From positions 1,488,001-1,552,000 of the forward strand of contig NW_026570238.1 of NCBI RefSeq assembly GCF_019649055.1: a stretch of 64,000 nucleotides of DNA, in the 5' to 3' direction. Shown here in pieces: positions 38,754-50,811 of the stretch. The notes beneath the pieces are model-generated. The model was not told the origin of the DNA. It searched no databases and saw only the letters and a list, made by a program, of their open reading frames with translations. Numbering within the stretch: the stretch's first letter is position 1; each line of letters opens with the position of its first letter. Origin of the DNA: Paramacrobiotus metropolitanus. Lineage: Eukaryota; Tardigrada; Eutardigrada; Parachela; Macrobiotidae. The position numbers and the translations under genes are program-made.

Positions 38754-41700
38754 TTACTGAGGTTCCACTCTTTCAATAAAACCAGACTGAGTTACGGTAT
38801 CTAAGCGAGTCATGGGAATACTTATTCCCGGAGCCGGTTTCCCTTCTCGACCGGATCTAGGCGCCGTTCGTTCCCGCGAAACCGATTTAGAAGATGTCTT
38901 CGGCACGGAACTGGTGACTTCTTGGGAATGTGATCTGGACGCTGCACTGGCTGGCGTATTAATCATAATGGGATGTCTCCGTGCCGTTCCACCGGGTTTC
39001 CCGGAATGCCTTACTTGCCCTGCATGAGCCTGGCGATGATGGGACGAAATTACAGTTTTCGGAGGGTCCTGAAATTATATGGATCACAAATCATTTCAAA
39101 TTTTGACGACTTTCGAGTATTACACTTGTATCGTTTTACGTAGTGCGCGTGAACGCAATTACAGTATGTTTTCGTAGTGGCTCCGGTCAATTAAATGACA
39201 CATGTACACTATCACAATCAATGAAAATTTGGTCTTTGTCCAATTGCAGTACAGCTCACGAGTCACGACATACCTTTTTTTCATCAGAATTATTGCTAGA
39301 CTGATGCCCAACATCTACAGCCATGTCCAAAAGCGTCGTAATAGCACCGAGCTTCAGCTCACGAATGCGTTCCTGATTCTTTTTTATTCGCGTGGAGGCC
39401 GCCAAAGCCCGAATTGAATCATCAAACATAATCCTGGAGAAATAAATAATTTTAACAACGAAAACATCGAATATGGCGTGTGTTTAAACCCGTAAAATTA
39501 AGTTGCCACTTGCCACCAATGTTATGTTCGCATTCGTATTCCTGCACATTAGGGGCCAAGAATGCAATCTGCTGCACTACTTTACCTAACGCAGGCTTCT
39601 AAATGCGGCTCCATGTTCCATGGGGCGTCATTAGGAGCCGCTTTGACGAGTTGTGGTATTTGCTGCTGAACTTGCAAAAAGATTGACTTGACCATGATCT
39701 TCGCATCAGTGCCAACAAGTGCGTTCACATCGTGATTCCTGTGATTTGTATTAAGGGCAAGTGCACAGCAGCAAACGATTCTTTCGCGCTGTTCCTTTTC
39801 CGTTAACATTTGTACATTCGGCAGTACAAACGTCTCCTTCACAACCGCAAATCCCACTCTCCGGCTATCGGGTTCCACAAACAGCATTTGCCATTGGTGA
39901 ATGATGAGGAATCGCTTCACCCATTTCTCCTCATCCGACGGACATAGCAATTGCTGGGGTGGCCGGTAAGTGGGCGCGGCGGATGTAGGCGACCTACTGG
40001 TCGGCTTACTGGCCAAGTGGGTGTGAAAGGGAATCATCTGGCATCCGATTATCGTATCACAGCTACTTATATCAACAACATCACCAACTTGCAGAGAACC
40101 CATAGGAACCGGCATTTCTGAATGAATTCCCAAGGAGCTATTACTAGACGAATTCTTCACATCTGGATCCGATTCCGCATTCGGCAGGGAAGACTGGGAG
40201 AGCGATTTTTGCATTTTACATAGTCGACGCAGGAGGAAGTGCAGTCTTAAATAAAATCGGCCTTCTTCATCAGCATTTAACGGCCAACGTTTACACAGAT
40301 CGGGGAAGCCCCTTTCCTCGTTGGAGTTTCTTGGTGTGCCAGTATTTCCAACGACAACTGAGTGCGTCTGTACAGTTGATGGTCGTGTTGGATTCGGACA
40401 AAAGGCAAAAATGGCCACGAATTCTCTCTCGAGGAAGCGATCAACCTGTATCGACTTCTGCTGCTGTTGTGCGTAAAATTCTAACTCCACGAGGTGTATG
40501 AACTGGTTATCGTTCTAAAATTAGAAAATTCTGATTAATATGTGTTTATACCTATAAGGTTTAATCATAAAAATACTTATGGCATACGCTTCGCAAAAGT
40601 GCGGCTATGTTAAACAGAAATGCTGCAAAGCGTCAATTAAGGCAATTTAAATAATATATCCGATAGCACAGTAGTTAGATTATCGCACCTAATGAAAGGC
40701 ACCGCACACTTCTCTTCGTATTATGTGAAAAACTTCTCTCGTGTTTCGGAAACGGTATCAAAACACATTAAACCATAGACAACCCGGTCAATTATCTTTG
40801 GCTAACTTACTTTACTAAACGGCTGCAAATATAAACATGTCTGTTCTTTGGCGTCCAAGAGAGTTGCCACATAGTGATCGTCCAAGCTGCCCATCGAATC
40901 AGTCTTGATAATGTTGTCCACCAGATTGCATGCCAATCGCATAACAATAGCCCGACACACAACGAATCCTTCCCGAAATCATTAAAGAAAGTCAACAACA
41001 CAGTCCAGCCATTCTGGATAATCAATTTTAAATATCGCTCAATAAATACCTGCACGGGGGATGTGGTGAATGAGCTGCATCGCAGCTTTCAGGAGATGAT
41101 GTTTTACGAAGTCTTCGACTTTGGCTGGAACAACACGACTTCGTGCTGCGCTCAACTGCTGCTGCAACGTGATGCAGAAAGAAAGGGCTAACAGCGGGAT
41201 TCGGTCGTCCTGCGGCAATGCCTCATCGTTATCGAACACTCTCAAGCAACGCAGGAGGGCGAGCAGTAAATCATCCGTCTGCACGGCCGGAAATATCAAT
41301 TCGAAATCCAAAACATTTATAATAGTCACATTGAGCAGCAGCAAGGAAGTCAGAAGGGAGGCACACAGTTCCTTGGAATCCAGTTCCGGGTCGGAAGCGG
41401 CCAGCTGGGCGACATTGTTACAGATTGGATTGACAACATACGGCAGAAGGTATCCTTCTCTGAAAGACTGCGTCAAGCATGACTTTAGCGGTTCCACATT
41501 CAAATCCATAAGATCGTTTATGTACTGCAGGTAGCTTTCATGATCACTATAAATATCCTTATACCGATCCGACCTGAAAATGAGGAAATGAATGAATACT
41601 AAACCGACGCAAAACCTCGTTTTCAATTTAAACGAAATGCATACTCACAGTATTGGATGGTAGAACAAAAAGTTAGCGCCCAATAACAAAAACGTATGTA

Positions 41701-43277
41701 TTAAACCTCTCTAGTCCGCTTAATTACCTTTTCTGGTGGTCCAGCCATGCGCTGATCATCTTTTGTCGAAGCAATGATAAATCGTCGACGTTTTCGCTGG
41801 TTGTATCACGGTGGGGAAGCAAATCTGGAAACCCATCCAAAAGACGCTGCGCTAAACAGGAGTGCATCTGTTCAGCCTGAGACTTCATAAGGGAACAAAG
41901 AAGAGTCATGAGTTTCGCGGGAATCGCCGGGTTTTCAACAAAACTCTTATCAGCTGCCTTTCGACTTTTAACCCTCAGGACGTTCAGTACTACCGTTCTT
42001 GCCGCGATTCGTACCTATTTGCGATTCAGGTAATCAGATTAAATTGAGCTGTTAGAATATTCTTCTATCACCACCAACCATAGATTCGGAATGCGTGAAC
42101 AGCGCCAGGGCTTTATCAAAGAGGGGAAAATCATTCTTGTCCACCGCTGTCAAATCCTCCATGTAGAAAAAATGGATAGTATCCGCGTTCAACTTGGCCG
42201 ATAAAATTTTCATAAGAGAAACATAGTGCGCTAGAATCTGCAAATTCACTTGCAGTTAACAACGAATTTTCAAGGCAATTAAGTTACTTATCACTTGCCT
42301 CATCATCAGTGAAATCATAAACACACTCAATAATCTGGTTAATAAAATTGTTGGACAGGAGAAAGTACAGCGACGTATCCTGGGAGATATTCTCAAACAA
42401 AATATGGAGCACTTGCATCACTTGGGTGCAGACGTGGTGAGCGGATTTAACGCTGAGCATGCCCACGCTTCGGCTGTCGTGGTCGCTGGCAGTATTGCGA
42501 GAAGTGAGTATTCCCCGTACTTTACTTGTAGTATTTATGATGGAAGGTGCTGGCGAATTATTGCGACTCCCTAGATCAAAATTAATATGATTATTAAAAA
42601 ATAACGTAATCTCACGAGCCATGTTTCTACATATCTTACCATTTTTACGGTATCATTCATCCACAACCAGACACACGAAAGAGAATGAAACTTAACAACA
42701 AAAGTTTTATCAAAGTATTATTTTGCTGCAGATACATTTTTGCCTTGTTGTTGCAGCTGCTGCATTAAAACAATTCGCCTCTTCAAAATTTACATTATCA
42801 GCACCCTCCGAGATTCCTTACCTTGTCCGTTCTGGTGGTCGGAAAACACTTCCGCACACTGTTGCAAGATGCAAACGAAGTACGCCAGCATGCGCTTCTC
42901 CAAGAATACTTCGAAAACGGAAGGATCATTTTTATCACCCCAAATGAGAATTTCCGATATACTCCGTAAAGCAGCTACAATCTCGGCTGAGTTCGTATCC
43001 GTTACTGAGGATTCGCCCGCTACTTGATTGTACAGGACCCTAAGCAATAAGGGACAAAAATTAATCAGTTAAATTCATGCCATGGATGCCTTTCAGCGTA
43101 CCGCAATCGTTCGGCGGAGAACTGAGAATCTCCCGTTGGTGATTCGCCTTTGCCACTGGGGCTGGATCGGTAAGCACTGATAATCTTCTCCGCTCGGCTG
43201 AGATCACCAGGGGACGCTCGTCCGGGAGACGAAGGCCTTTTCTCCTTGCTGCCAGACCACCAGCGCGGGTTAAACAT
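38754..43277 (-). CDS. CLEC16A: CLEC16A / Ema endosomal maturation protein
   Basis: Endolysosomal membrane-associated regulator of autophagy and mitophagy (Drosophila ema); despite its name it is not a lectin. Exons in order: 43102-43277, 42822-43039, 42299-42570, 42079-42237, 41728-42014, 41050-41573, 40811-40968, 39586-40514, 39274-39433 and 38754-39068, all in phase, giving about 1065 residues (human 1053). The FPL domain is unmistakable: SISEILIWGDKNDPSVFEVF, LHILFENISQDTSLYFLLSN and FTHSESM. A later block KRFLIIHQWQMLFVEPDSRR matches the conserved C-terminal half. A Ser/Asn-rich insert of about 45 residues splits the FPL domain between exons 2 and 3. The exon 3/4 intron begins GCAAGT. 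The start at 43277 sits in a GCCATG context. Confidence 0.93.
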
Positions 43278-45034
43278 GGCTGCAGGATACAGTAACCTAC
43301 TAGCGCCCAATATGGCCACAGACTGAAAGGAACCTAGAGCATCTTATCATCCCAGTGCATCAGAGCCTTCCAAGATGTTCGAAACCCATCTCATCCATCC
43401 ACATTCCATAACCATTCGAGAATTTCGAGCAACAAAACTTCAGGTTACAACAGGCAGTGCCACTTATAACCATATACACATTACTGATACTGGAAACATA
43501 TCATGTATGGCTTCACAGTTAGCAGTCTTTCAGAAAACAGTGATTTCCCACAAACAAATCAAAACAAACTGTGACAACGATCCAACAACTCCACCTCGAG
43601 ATGATAATATTGTAAGCGATCACTTGAAAATATCTTCTACAGATTCTTATTACGTATGCGCGCACCAGTATTGGAACAGAATTTCACTGCCACACTACGA
43701 GCAGAGGCTCCCAGGCTATCCACATAAGATAGCATTTATAGTTTGTACCGTATCAGGCTATCAGCTGTTCTCAGAGGCTCATCCATTTTTAATACAAATC
43801 TCATTAATTTTTCTGGGCAAAAAAACGAGAATTTGCTACTCAAAAAGAACCAGCAGTTCGTGCGTCGGAAATACTTTCTGTTGTGACTTATGATGCTGTT
43901 GAGTAAACTGACTGAAAAGTGAGAGTGAAATTCGTTAGTTTTTTAATTTTAATGGACTGCTTTAACCACGATTACGAAATGCGGATTTCTTAGGCCATGA
44001 ATTCATGAGCTGTGCTGCCAGCCTGCCGAATCAGTGGCAATCACGTGCCTGCGGTGTCAGTCGTTCTTATTATTAAGTAATCATAGCTCGCACTTCGCTT
44101 CGCGGTTTACAACGTTAGACTACTCTAGTGGCTATTTCCGCCAACCGGAAATACATGAAGTAGGTCCGTGGGCTCATCCGTCTAACCAAGTGTGGGCTCA
44201 TCCGTCTCTGTTTTGCTCTTTTATAAAAATTAACTTCATTTGGCGATGCTGAATGCTAATTAAAGATGTTTACATAAAATTATAAGTTAGGTAGAAGTAA
44301 TGTACGGAATTGCTGCAATTGTACATGCTTTGAGTTTCGTTTTTTTTTATTTTGTTTAGTTTAAGAGTATAATACGGTATCGTTTCAATACAAAATAAAT
44401 TATCATCTAAAGGCCAGTAATTAGGTAAATAGCAGCTGCACAGCTGCTACCCCTCTGTTCCATATGAGTATCTACACTACTTCATTGACTTTCCGAAAAC
44501 ATACTTATAACTTAACAGCAATGCATATGAAACATCGGTTGGTTATACTCTATCTCAAAAACAAAATTCCCTCACGGGTCAGCTTATCCGCTCCAAGAAT
44601 GTACCAAGAATGGATGCCGCATTCGTGATATAGATATGATGCCGGTGTACTTAAGTACTTGCACATGGCTTTTGAATGTCCCGCAATGCAACCGTATATA
44701 TGCGTATACGGTATATAGCATATATATGTCTCATAATTAAAGAAGCCGGTGTCCACTGGTTCCGCTGCAATATATCATTAATTTTTAAACTTCCTGAAAA
44801 TACCTATTTCCTTCATATGGTTTATACAAATAAGGTCACATTTATAATTTTTATCTTTGCGGGAAAATTTTCCTTGTGGTATCAACTATTTATACAAAGG
44901 CACTCGTAAAATACGAAACCACAATCAATCATTCCACAGCGAGCAATGTCAGCAGCATGGCATCGTGGTCACACCGATAGAACCGGGTCACCATGTTTAC
45001 ACACTTCGTTAGACATCCTATTTACAGAAAAAAG
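43278..45034. other. Intergenic stretch between CLEC16A and the GPCR gene
   Basis: The left part is probably the CLEC16A promoter. A 172-codon plus-strand frame at 43375-43893 is longer than most chance frames but shows no domain, no codon regularity I can judge and no splice partners. GTGGGCTCATCCGTCT occurs twice 25 bases apart near 44168-44210. No gene is supported. Confidence 0.4.
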
Positions 45035-46790
45035 TCAGTCAAAAAGCAGCTGCGCGGATTTCCCGCAATGACAACACAGCAGCGCTTTGAACGCTATCTG
45101 AAAATCGGGAAGCCGAAAAGAATAAATAATTGGATTCAGAACCGAGTGAAGAAAGAGAAAGAATGTGGCAATGGCTGCAGCGACTTCCAGATCATTGTTA
45201 TCTCCTTGGTAATTGTAATCCTTGTCGTTCCGCTTTTTCCAGTGCTGCAGTTGTAGCAAACTGCACACGGCAAATGGCGCGAAGCAGACCATCGTGGAAA
45301 CAGTCACCAGCAAAAATGTAATCACAGGTTTCGCATTTCGCGGTTGGTTGAAGAAGGCCGTTGGCAGGGAATCGCGTCGTGTCTTCTTCCAGGCCACGCG
45401 AAAAATTATAGTATAAGCGGTGCACAACACCAAGACTAACCCAACCATCATCCAGATCATTAATCGTGTATACCAGGGTGTCCAGACCTACAGTAATTAA
45501 AAATGGACGTGAAATATGTGCTTTGAGAGTGTCGCTTCTGTTTATTTTTGCTCGACGTAATTGCTTCATGAATCAAATTCATCTTTCAGTGCCGTCTTAC
45601 GCCCAGAAAAAAGAAAAAAAACTTACTAGTAAAAGCCATTAATTTTAACTAGCGGTACGTCAGTTAATGAATCACTCTACCACAGTAGCGACTGTGCTAA
45701 CCAAGGTATTACAGTAACTGCATTTTGCTTGACGCCATTGTTTTACATCTTATCGTTATACACCTTCCGAATACGATTAAACTAAAGGTGGTTAAGGATA
45801 AATTAATAAGACAACAATTAATTAATTAATTTCACTACCTAAGACAACACTATTTATTTGTAGTCCAACTTTATCGTACCATACCATATCCATACTTTAT
45901 CGTACCTTGACAAGATCACAATATGCCGATATTTTTCCATCAGTGGTAAGTTCGGGTTGATATTCATGCAGGCCTAAAAATGGTAGCAAGAAATAGCCAA
46001 AATTCGTGATCCAAATAGATATCGCGATGACGTGTATACGAAATGGAGAAATCCATAGGTTATACTTGTACGGGAATTTGACTGAAAACAGTATGTGTAC
46101 GGCCAGTCCAACCAGGAAGCACAAAGATGCTCCAATGCATAGTTCCGCCGTCCCGTAACGGCTTAAGCACATGTACGGAATATGAACATATTTTTTGAAG
46201 TCGTACTCGTCCAAGAATGTAAACACATGAAACGGAAGAGATAATCCCAGGAGCAGATCCGCTAACGCCAGATGAAACAGCCAATGATGCGGCAGTTTTT
46301 TACGAATTGTGCGGAATTTTATGAATGACGCAATAACTAAGAGATTACCAAAAAGAATGAAAAAGAACAGCACTGTAAACATAATCCCATAGAATTCCAC
46401 AACCGGTCTGTACCGCTCGAATTCTTCGGGAATCTTTCCGCGGGGTGATGCATTATACGAGGTATTAAAGCTGTCCGTCAGATTCCCAGAAGCAATGTTG
46501 AGTAGCTCCCATTCTTGGTTTGAATAATCCAAATCAGACGACGTGGTCAGCACGTTGTTATCCGCGTATTTGTATATCATTATGACCGCATCACGATTAG
46601 GCAGGGAAAAATTAAGTAAATTTGTTTTCGGTAATCGCAGGCCGTTTCGTTTTAACAAATGCTTGTAGTCACGTTCGAAAAATAAAATAAAATGTAACTT
46701 TGCACAGGAAGATAAATTATCACATCTTATCGCTCGATGATAGCCGGTTCTTGCATCGGTTATCAATGCAAACTGGCAGATATCGTGCAT
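45035..46790 (-). CDS. Rhodopsin-family G protein-coupled receptor, orphan
   Basis: Two exons, 45906-46790 and 45035-45487, join in phase 0 to 445 residues. After an N-terminal tail with N-glycosylation sites (NLT, NTS, NAS) come TM1 with the GN pair (LFGNLLVIASFIKF), TM2 LALADLLLGLSLPF, TM3 and TM4 on exon 1, and TM5-TM7 on exon 2. TM6 keeps the proline of CWxP (CFAPF) and TM7 keeps NPIIY, which fixes the class A assignment. The TM3 end reads LAVHILFSVKFPYKY, so the usual D/E-R-Y is replaced by H-I-L. The ligand cannot be inferred. Confidence 0.85.
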
Positions 46791-47658
46791 GATAAAATAT
46801 CAGTCACACGACAAAAACTTGCGTACGATATTTCGCGTTAGATTAGTTATAATCGTTTCCAGCCGGTCGCACGACAGGTTCCAGATAAAATAACAAACAA
46901 AAGTCTTCGGCAGCACAAGACGGGCAAATAATTGATTATCATAGCGCTAGTCTAATTCAAAATTCGTATACCGTATAAAATACATTTAACCATATGCTAT
47001 TAAATATTAATTATATCAACATCATGAAGTTCGTACAGACGTACACTAACCCGCATCACACCGGCCGATTTACGTATGTCGCGATTTCACAACAAATCAC
47101 GATTCTTACACGTTTTGGAATTTGCACAAGCAATCACCTTGAATCCAACGGAATGATAAGCCATGGACCTGACCATCGGCATCAGCCCCAACGGAACTGG
47201 GACAAAACGATTTCTTCTTGATGCATTAATAATTAATCAAAAGCCGCACATGCAATGTCGTAGTACAATACAGTTATGGCAAGTATTGCTGATGAGGTCA
47301 TCGTTTGCGGCAATATGTAAATGTCACCGCAACCGCAAAACTGGAAAATTGGATTAACCAGTTGTTGAAATCAGTAAGATGTTTGTAATCAATTAAAATA
47401 CTGATCCAAATAAATTCAGAATAAAGACCGCACTTAACTTTGACATTTTTCTAATTCAAGTCGCCGTGGCCACGCTGCTGATGCACATGGTATCGTGTGC
47501 TGCCGTTCATGCGGCGCCAAGAATAACGATCTAATTATAACTACTGTAACAAAACTTAAATACAGCATGAAAGTTAGTTATGGAAGTAGCCTAACTTGTT
47601 TTTGGCAGTGGTTGTGAATCCCGATACCGAACATGTCCACCCAAAATCAGGATCATTA
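46791..47658. other. Stretch between the GPCR gene and the 7TM fragment
   Basis: Mostly A/T-rich and without a supported gene. A short GC-rich patch at 47460-47525 on the plus strand can be read as a cysteine-rich segment (GIVCCRSCGAKNNDLI) reminiscent of a Yippee/CULT zinc ribbon half, or in another frame as a signal-peptide-like stretch. Neither reading extends into a complete gene. Confidence 0.35.
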
Positions 47659-48276
47659 CTACTGGAGTTTTCCGTTACTCTGGGCTGGGTTAACGCTAAG
47701 TTCACAGTGCGAGATCGATGACAATCGTACACTTGAAAGCGGGAAAAAGATGATTTTCCTCGTCAGTGACTTTTTGACAACCCAGTAATAAACGTCTTTG
47801 ACAGCTTTATTAATTGCTCGAAACCTTATCCTACGCTTCGTTAGCGCACACAGCCATGTAACCAAAAATGGTCTGTCGGAAGCGTCAAAACAATTCATAA
47901 TTCTGCTTATTATTACGCAGACACAAAAACATATACAATTTAAAATTATAAAATCCGAGTTTTCATGCAAAAGGTCCGCAAGAACAACGCCAACACATAA
48001 AAACAGATCTATTAACGCCGTAAGAAACAGAAAGCCCAAAACCAAATCCCGAAAGAGAGTGTTGGTCAAGAAACGAGCAAATCGAGTATTCATATTGATA
48101 TCACCCTTTCGCATCACGGGGTAACCCTGAGAAGACAGTCCGCTGTTCAGTATCCACAATTCACCGATAAGACCGCTGCAAAAAGTACGAGTCTGAAGCA
48201 CAATAATAAATACAAATGTAATAATTACCGATAAACAACATCTCAAGGATGCAGAAAAATATCGCACTAATATCAA
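47659..48276 (-). CDS. Putative multi-pass membrane protein, possible 7TM fragment
   Basis: A 205-codon open frame, longer than expected by chance. The first in-frame ATG is at 48114, giving 151 residues; alternatively an upstream exon splices in near 48170-48210, where pyrimidine-rich AG acceptors occur. Two or three hydrophobic helices are seen (FLFLTALIDLFLCVGVVLAD and FIILNCICFCVCVIISRI), followed by DASDRPFLVTW and a basic loop. The order resembles TM2, TM3 and the DRY region of a class A receptor, so it may be a truncated receptor or one with undetected exons. I do not recognise a family. Confidence 0.35.
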   Translation of the reverse strand: MILVRYFSASLRCCLSVIITFVFIIVLQTRTFCSGLIGELWILNSGLSSQGYPVMRKGDINMNTRFARFLTNTLFRDLVLGFLFLTALIDLFLCVGVVLADLLHENSDFIILNCICFCVCVIISRIMNCFDASDRPFLVTWLCALTKRRIRFRAINKAVKDVYYWVVKKSLTRKIIFFPLSSVRLSSISHCELSVNPAQSNGKLQ

Positions 48277-48500
48277 AGTAAGTATTCTCTACAGCAACAT
48301 ACTGCAACAATGCAGGCTAACAACACACGTAAATAATACATATTTTCTTGTGCCAGATATTATCAGAGGGGGTTTTTCGAGGCTTGTATTCCAATCTGTT
48401 ATCAGTGCGTACAATCCAAAATTCTTACTCACATCGTAACTCGCTTCAAAACAAACGTAAATCTGTAAACAAATCAAGAATGGAAAGCAAACGCATTACC

Positions 48501-49214
48501 TCATCTTCCACTAATCCCATGGGAATTTTGTGGATTCGCCGCGGGTGAACCATTGGAATTCCAGCGATACCGCAGAAATGTGGCAAAATGTTCGCAGTTG
48601 CTGGTAAAGACGGAATAAGCATACGGATTATTGACCAAACTGGAAACCAAATCGAAGATCTCTGGCCAACTGCGCTGCACGAAACGAGTCCCGTTGACAA
48701 AGTTATTCACCCGAAACTTGTCGCCTTCGGCCACCAGGAGAATATTATCCAACCTGACAAAATAGTGTCCCCGTTGTTCCTGGGTCGGTGGAGGCGACGG
48801 CAGCAGCATACGCTCCCCGAAAGCGACGAACATGGTCGCAGAGGACAGCAACTGACTGGCCGTGGCTGATTCACTGGCCAACACGGTGGATGCGGTACGG
48901 GATGCGCCCAGAGCGAACATGGAAGCCTGGAGGATATCGTGGCGTGTCACATGGGCCACCAGACCGTTGTCCATATACAGGCCCCAGTGATTGAACCACT
49001 GCCCTTGACGATGGAATTCCACGAGATCACCCTTGCGGAACCAGTGCTGATGTCGTGGCCATGTTGCAGTGGTAATCCAGGGAGTTCTGTCGGGATCGGG
49101 AGGATCGCTTAGAGGTGTTTCGTGGGATGTATCTTGGGTTTCTTCGGTTTCAGGAATGCCAGATGCTGTGGAATTACCGCGTAGAGGTTCTTCGACCGAA
49201 CGACTGGCCTGCAT
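48501..49214 (-). CDS. LRAT/H-rev107-like NlpC/P60-fold protein
   Basis: One exon of 237 residues. The LRAT-type domain opens FRKGDLVEFHRQGQWFNHWG and has the catalytic His in NHWGLYM, the second His in VAHVTRHD, and the nucleophile motif NCEHFATFLRY near the C-terminus. In this thiol acyltransferase/phospholipase fold the Cys of NCEHF takes an acyl group from phospholipid and passes it to an amine or alcohol, as in LRAT and the PLAAT enzymes. The N-terminal 60 residues are Ser/Thr/Pro/Glu-rich and probably disordered. No C-terminal membrane anchor like that of PLAAT3 is seen. It stops at TGA just before a GT site, so a longer spliced form is unlikely. Confidence 0.85.
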   Translation of the reverse strand: MQASRSVEEPLRGNSTASGIPETEETQDTSHETPLSDPPDPDRTPWITTATWPRHQHWFRKGDLVEFHRQGQWFNHWGLYMDNGLVAHVTRHDILQASMFALGASRTASTVLASESATASQLLSSATMFVAFGERMLLPSPPPTQEQRGHYFVRLDNILLVAEGDKFRVNNFVNGTRFVQRSWPEIFDLVSSLVNNPYAYSVFTSNCEHFATFLRYRWNSNGSPAANPQNSHGISGR

Positions 49215-49985
49215 AGTGAACGAAATCCGAATGAAACTTATGAAAGCAATTTGAAATTATCCGGTATTTTGACTTTGGCTGCGCAATGGTGTATATTATG
49301 TTAAAACGATTTTGCGCACATAAAAGAGGATTTATTCAGTTGAGGTTAAGAGATCAATGTAAATAAAATGTTTTGACAACCAAGGATTACTCCGAAAACA
49401 GGCCAAAAACATGTTTTTAATAAAACCACAACATTTGCCAGCTGACCGCGGAGCGTGATTCGGCTGCGTGACCACCACCACGAGACAGTACCGTTAGAAA
49501 ATTGTTTTGCTACCTTACCATCCTGATCCGACTGCTCTAGGCCATAGGATCATTCGTGACGGAAATTCGGATCCCGATCAGGTTTTTGTTAATTTGGCAG
49601 ATAAAAACAGCAGCTTTGCGTTTTAATAGGTTTTAGTTATAGATCCTATTGTTCTGTAAGTCAAACACAACAGCTAGAAATACAGCGACATAAATGCCCA
49701 TGAAATTCTTTTTGCTGAGTTGCAGATTTCGATTCAGGTCCGTTTGTTGTTATGTACCGGAAGGAAGACTAGATGACAAAATTATTAATGATGGTAGTGG
49801 TACACTGTTTTTAGCTGCACTAACACAAATAAATTAGCATTTTCAACAAACTGCCAATACTCCACATTGATTCTTCATGTTTAGAATTTAATTATTTGCA
49901 CTTCGCATTTGGCTCGACGTAAAATTCAAATACCGTTATTGTTAGGCAGCATGATGTGCTTTATGATAATATATCAGCTAAGTAG
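49215..49985. other. Intergenic stretch
   Basis: No supported gene. It should contain the promoter of the LRAT-like gene on its left and the 3' end of the secreted protein gene on its right. Confidence 0.45.
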
Positions 49986-50811
49986 TTAACTGGACGGACA
50001 ATTCCCAAGATGGGTAGAACACTTGAACGACGAATAAATGTTGTTGATAAAATCTTGATTAGCGCTTGTTGCATCTGCGCTGCATTTATTGCTGACTTCC
50101 GGCATGAAGCAGTTTTCGTACTTCTTCATATGACTGAAAAGAGAGTGCCGTTACTTGTCTGGTATTCCTTGCACTTTGTAATAACTACGTATACAACAAA
50201 TTACCAGCATAAATCCCGCATGGCGTTTTGCCGTTCTAAGAGCTTTCCTGGGTTGCTGGTATCCAAATCTGTGGGCACCGCAGATTTCATTCGGTCGCTG
50301 CACTGTTTGTGCTCTAGCTTCAGTTTGTGCGAACATTCAAAAATCAGTTCAGCTTTGTTAAATGCATCCGGCTTTTGACAAAACTTAAGGAATTCTACTG
50401 CGCCATCGGCCGCAACGTGGACATCGGTAAAGTTCCTTGCAACGCAGCGGGATGAAAAAGTCTTGAAACACTGAGCTGCCGGTTGCACAAGCCTGAAATT
50501 TTTCATCGGAACACAAAATTAGCACGTTAACGTTTTCCGCTTAACCTATCCTGGATTCCGATAACTTGTGCTTACTCGCAAAGCTGAGTGAACTGGGCCT
50601 GAGTTATCTTCCCGGTTGACTGGGCGGGAGTCAGGCGTTGAGCATCATCTGACAGCGCGAATGCTACAATCGGCAAGAAACACGTCAACAGGTTCACGGA
50701 GTCACATGGCGCCGGAGTGGCATCTTCCAAATCGGACCCGGAGATGTACGATGACTGCAGTAATACTAATAATACAGAGAAAATGATACAATACACCGAT
50801 AAGCAGTTCAT
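49986..50811 (-). CDS. Secreted cysteine-rich protein, T20D4.11/DUF19-like
   Basis: Three exons, 50576-50811, 50205-50492 and 49986-50133, join in phase 2 each time to about 223 residues. The N-terminus is a signal peptide (YCIIFSVLLVLLQSSYISG). The mature part has about a dozen cysteines in a spacing of single Cys separated by 10-25 residues, with helical stretches between (LLTCFLPIV, SHKLKLEHKQCSDRM, MKKYENCFMPEVSNKC). That pattern resembles the T20D4.11-like/DUF19 domain expanded in nematodes and other ecdysozoans, whose function is unknown. The last exon, only 148 bases, is supported by the frame, the acceptor TTTTCAG and four further cysteines. Confidence 0.65.

Noticed and set aside
43375-43893. 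172-codon plus-strand open frame beside CLEC16A
   Set aside because: No domain, no signal peptide, no splice partner; it overlaps the likely CLEC16A promoter, and a frame this long is only mildly surprising at this base composition.
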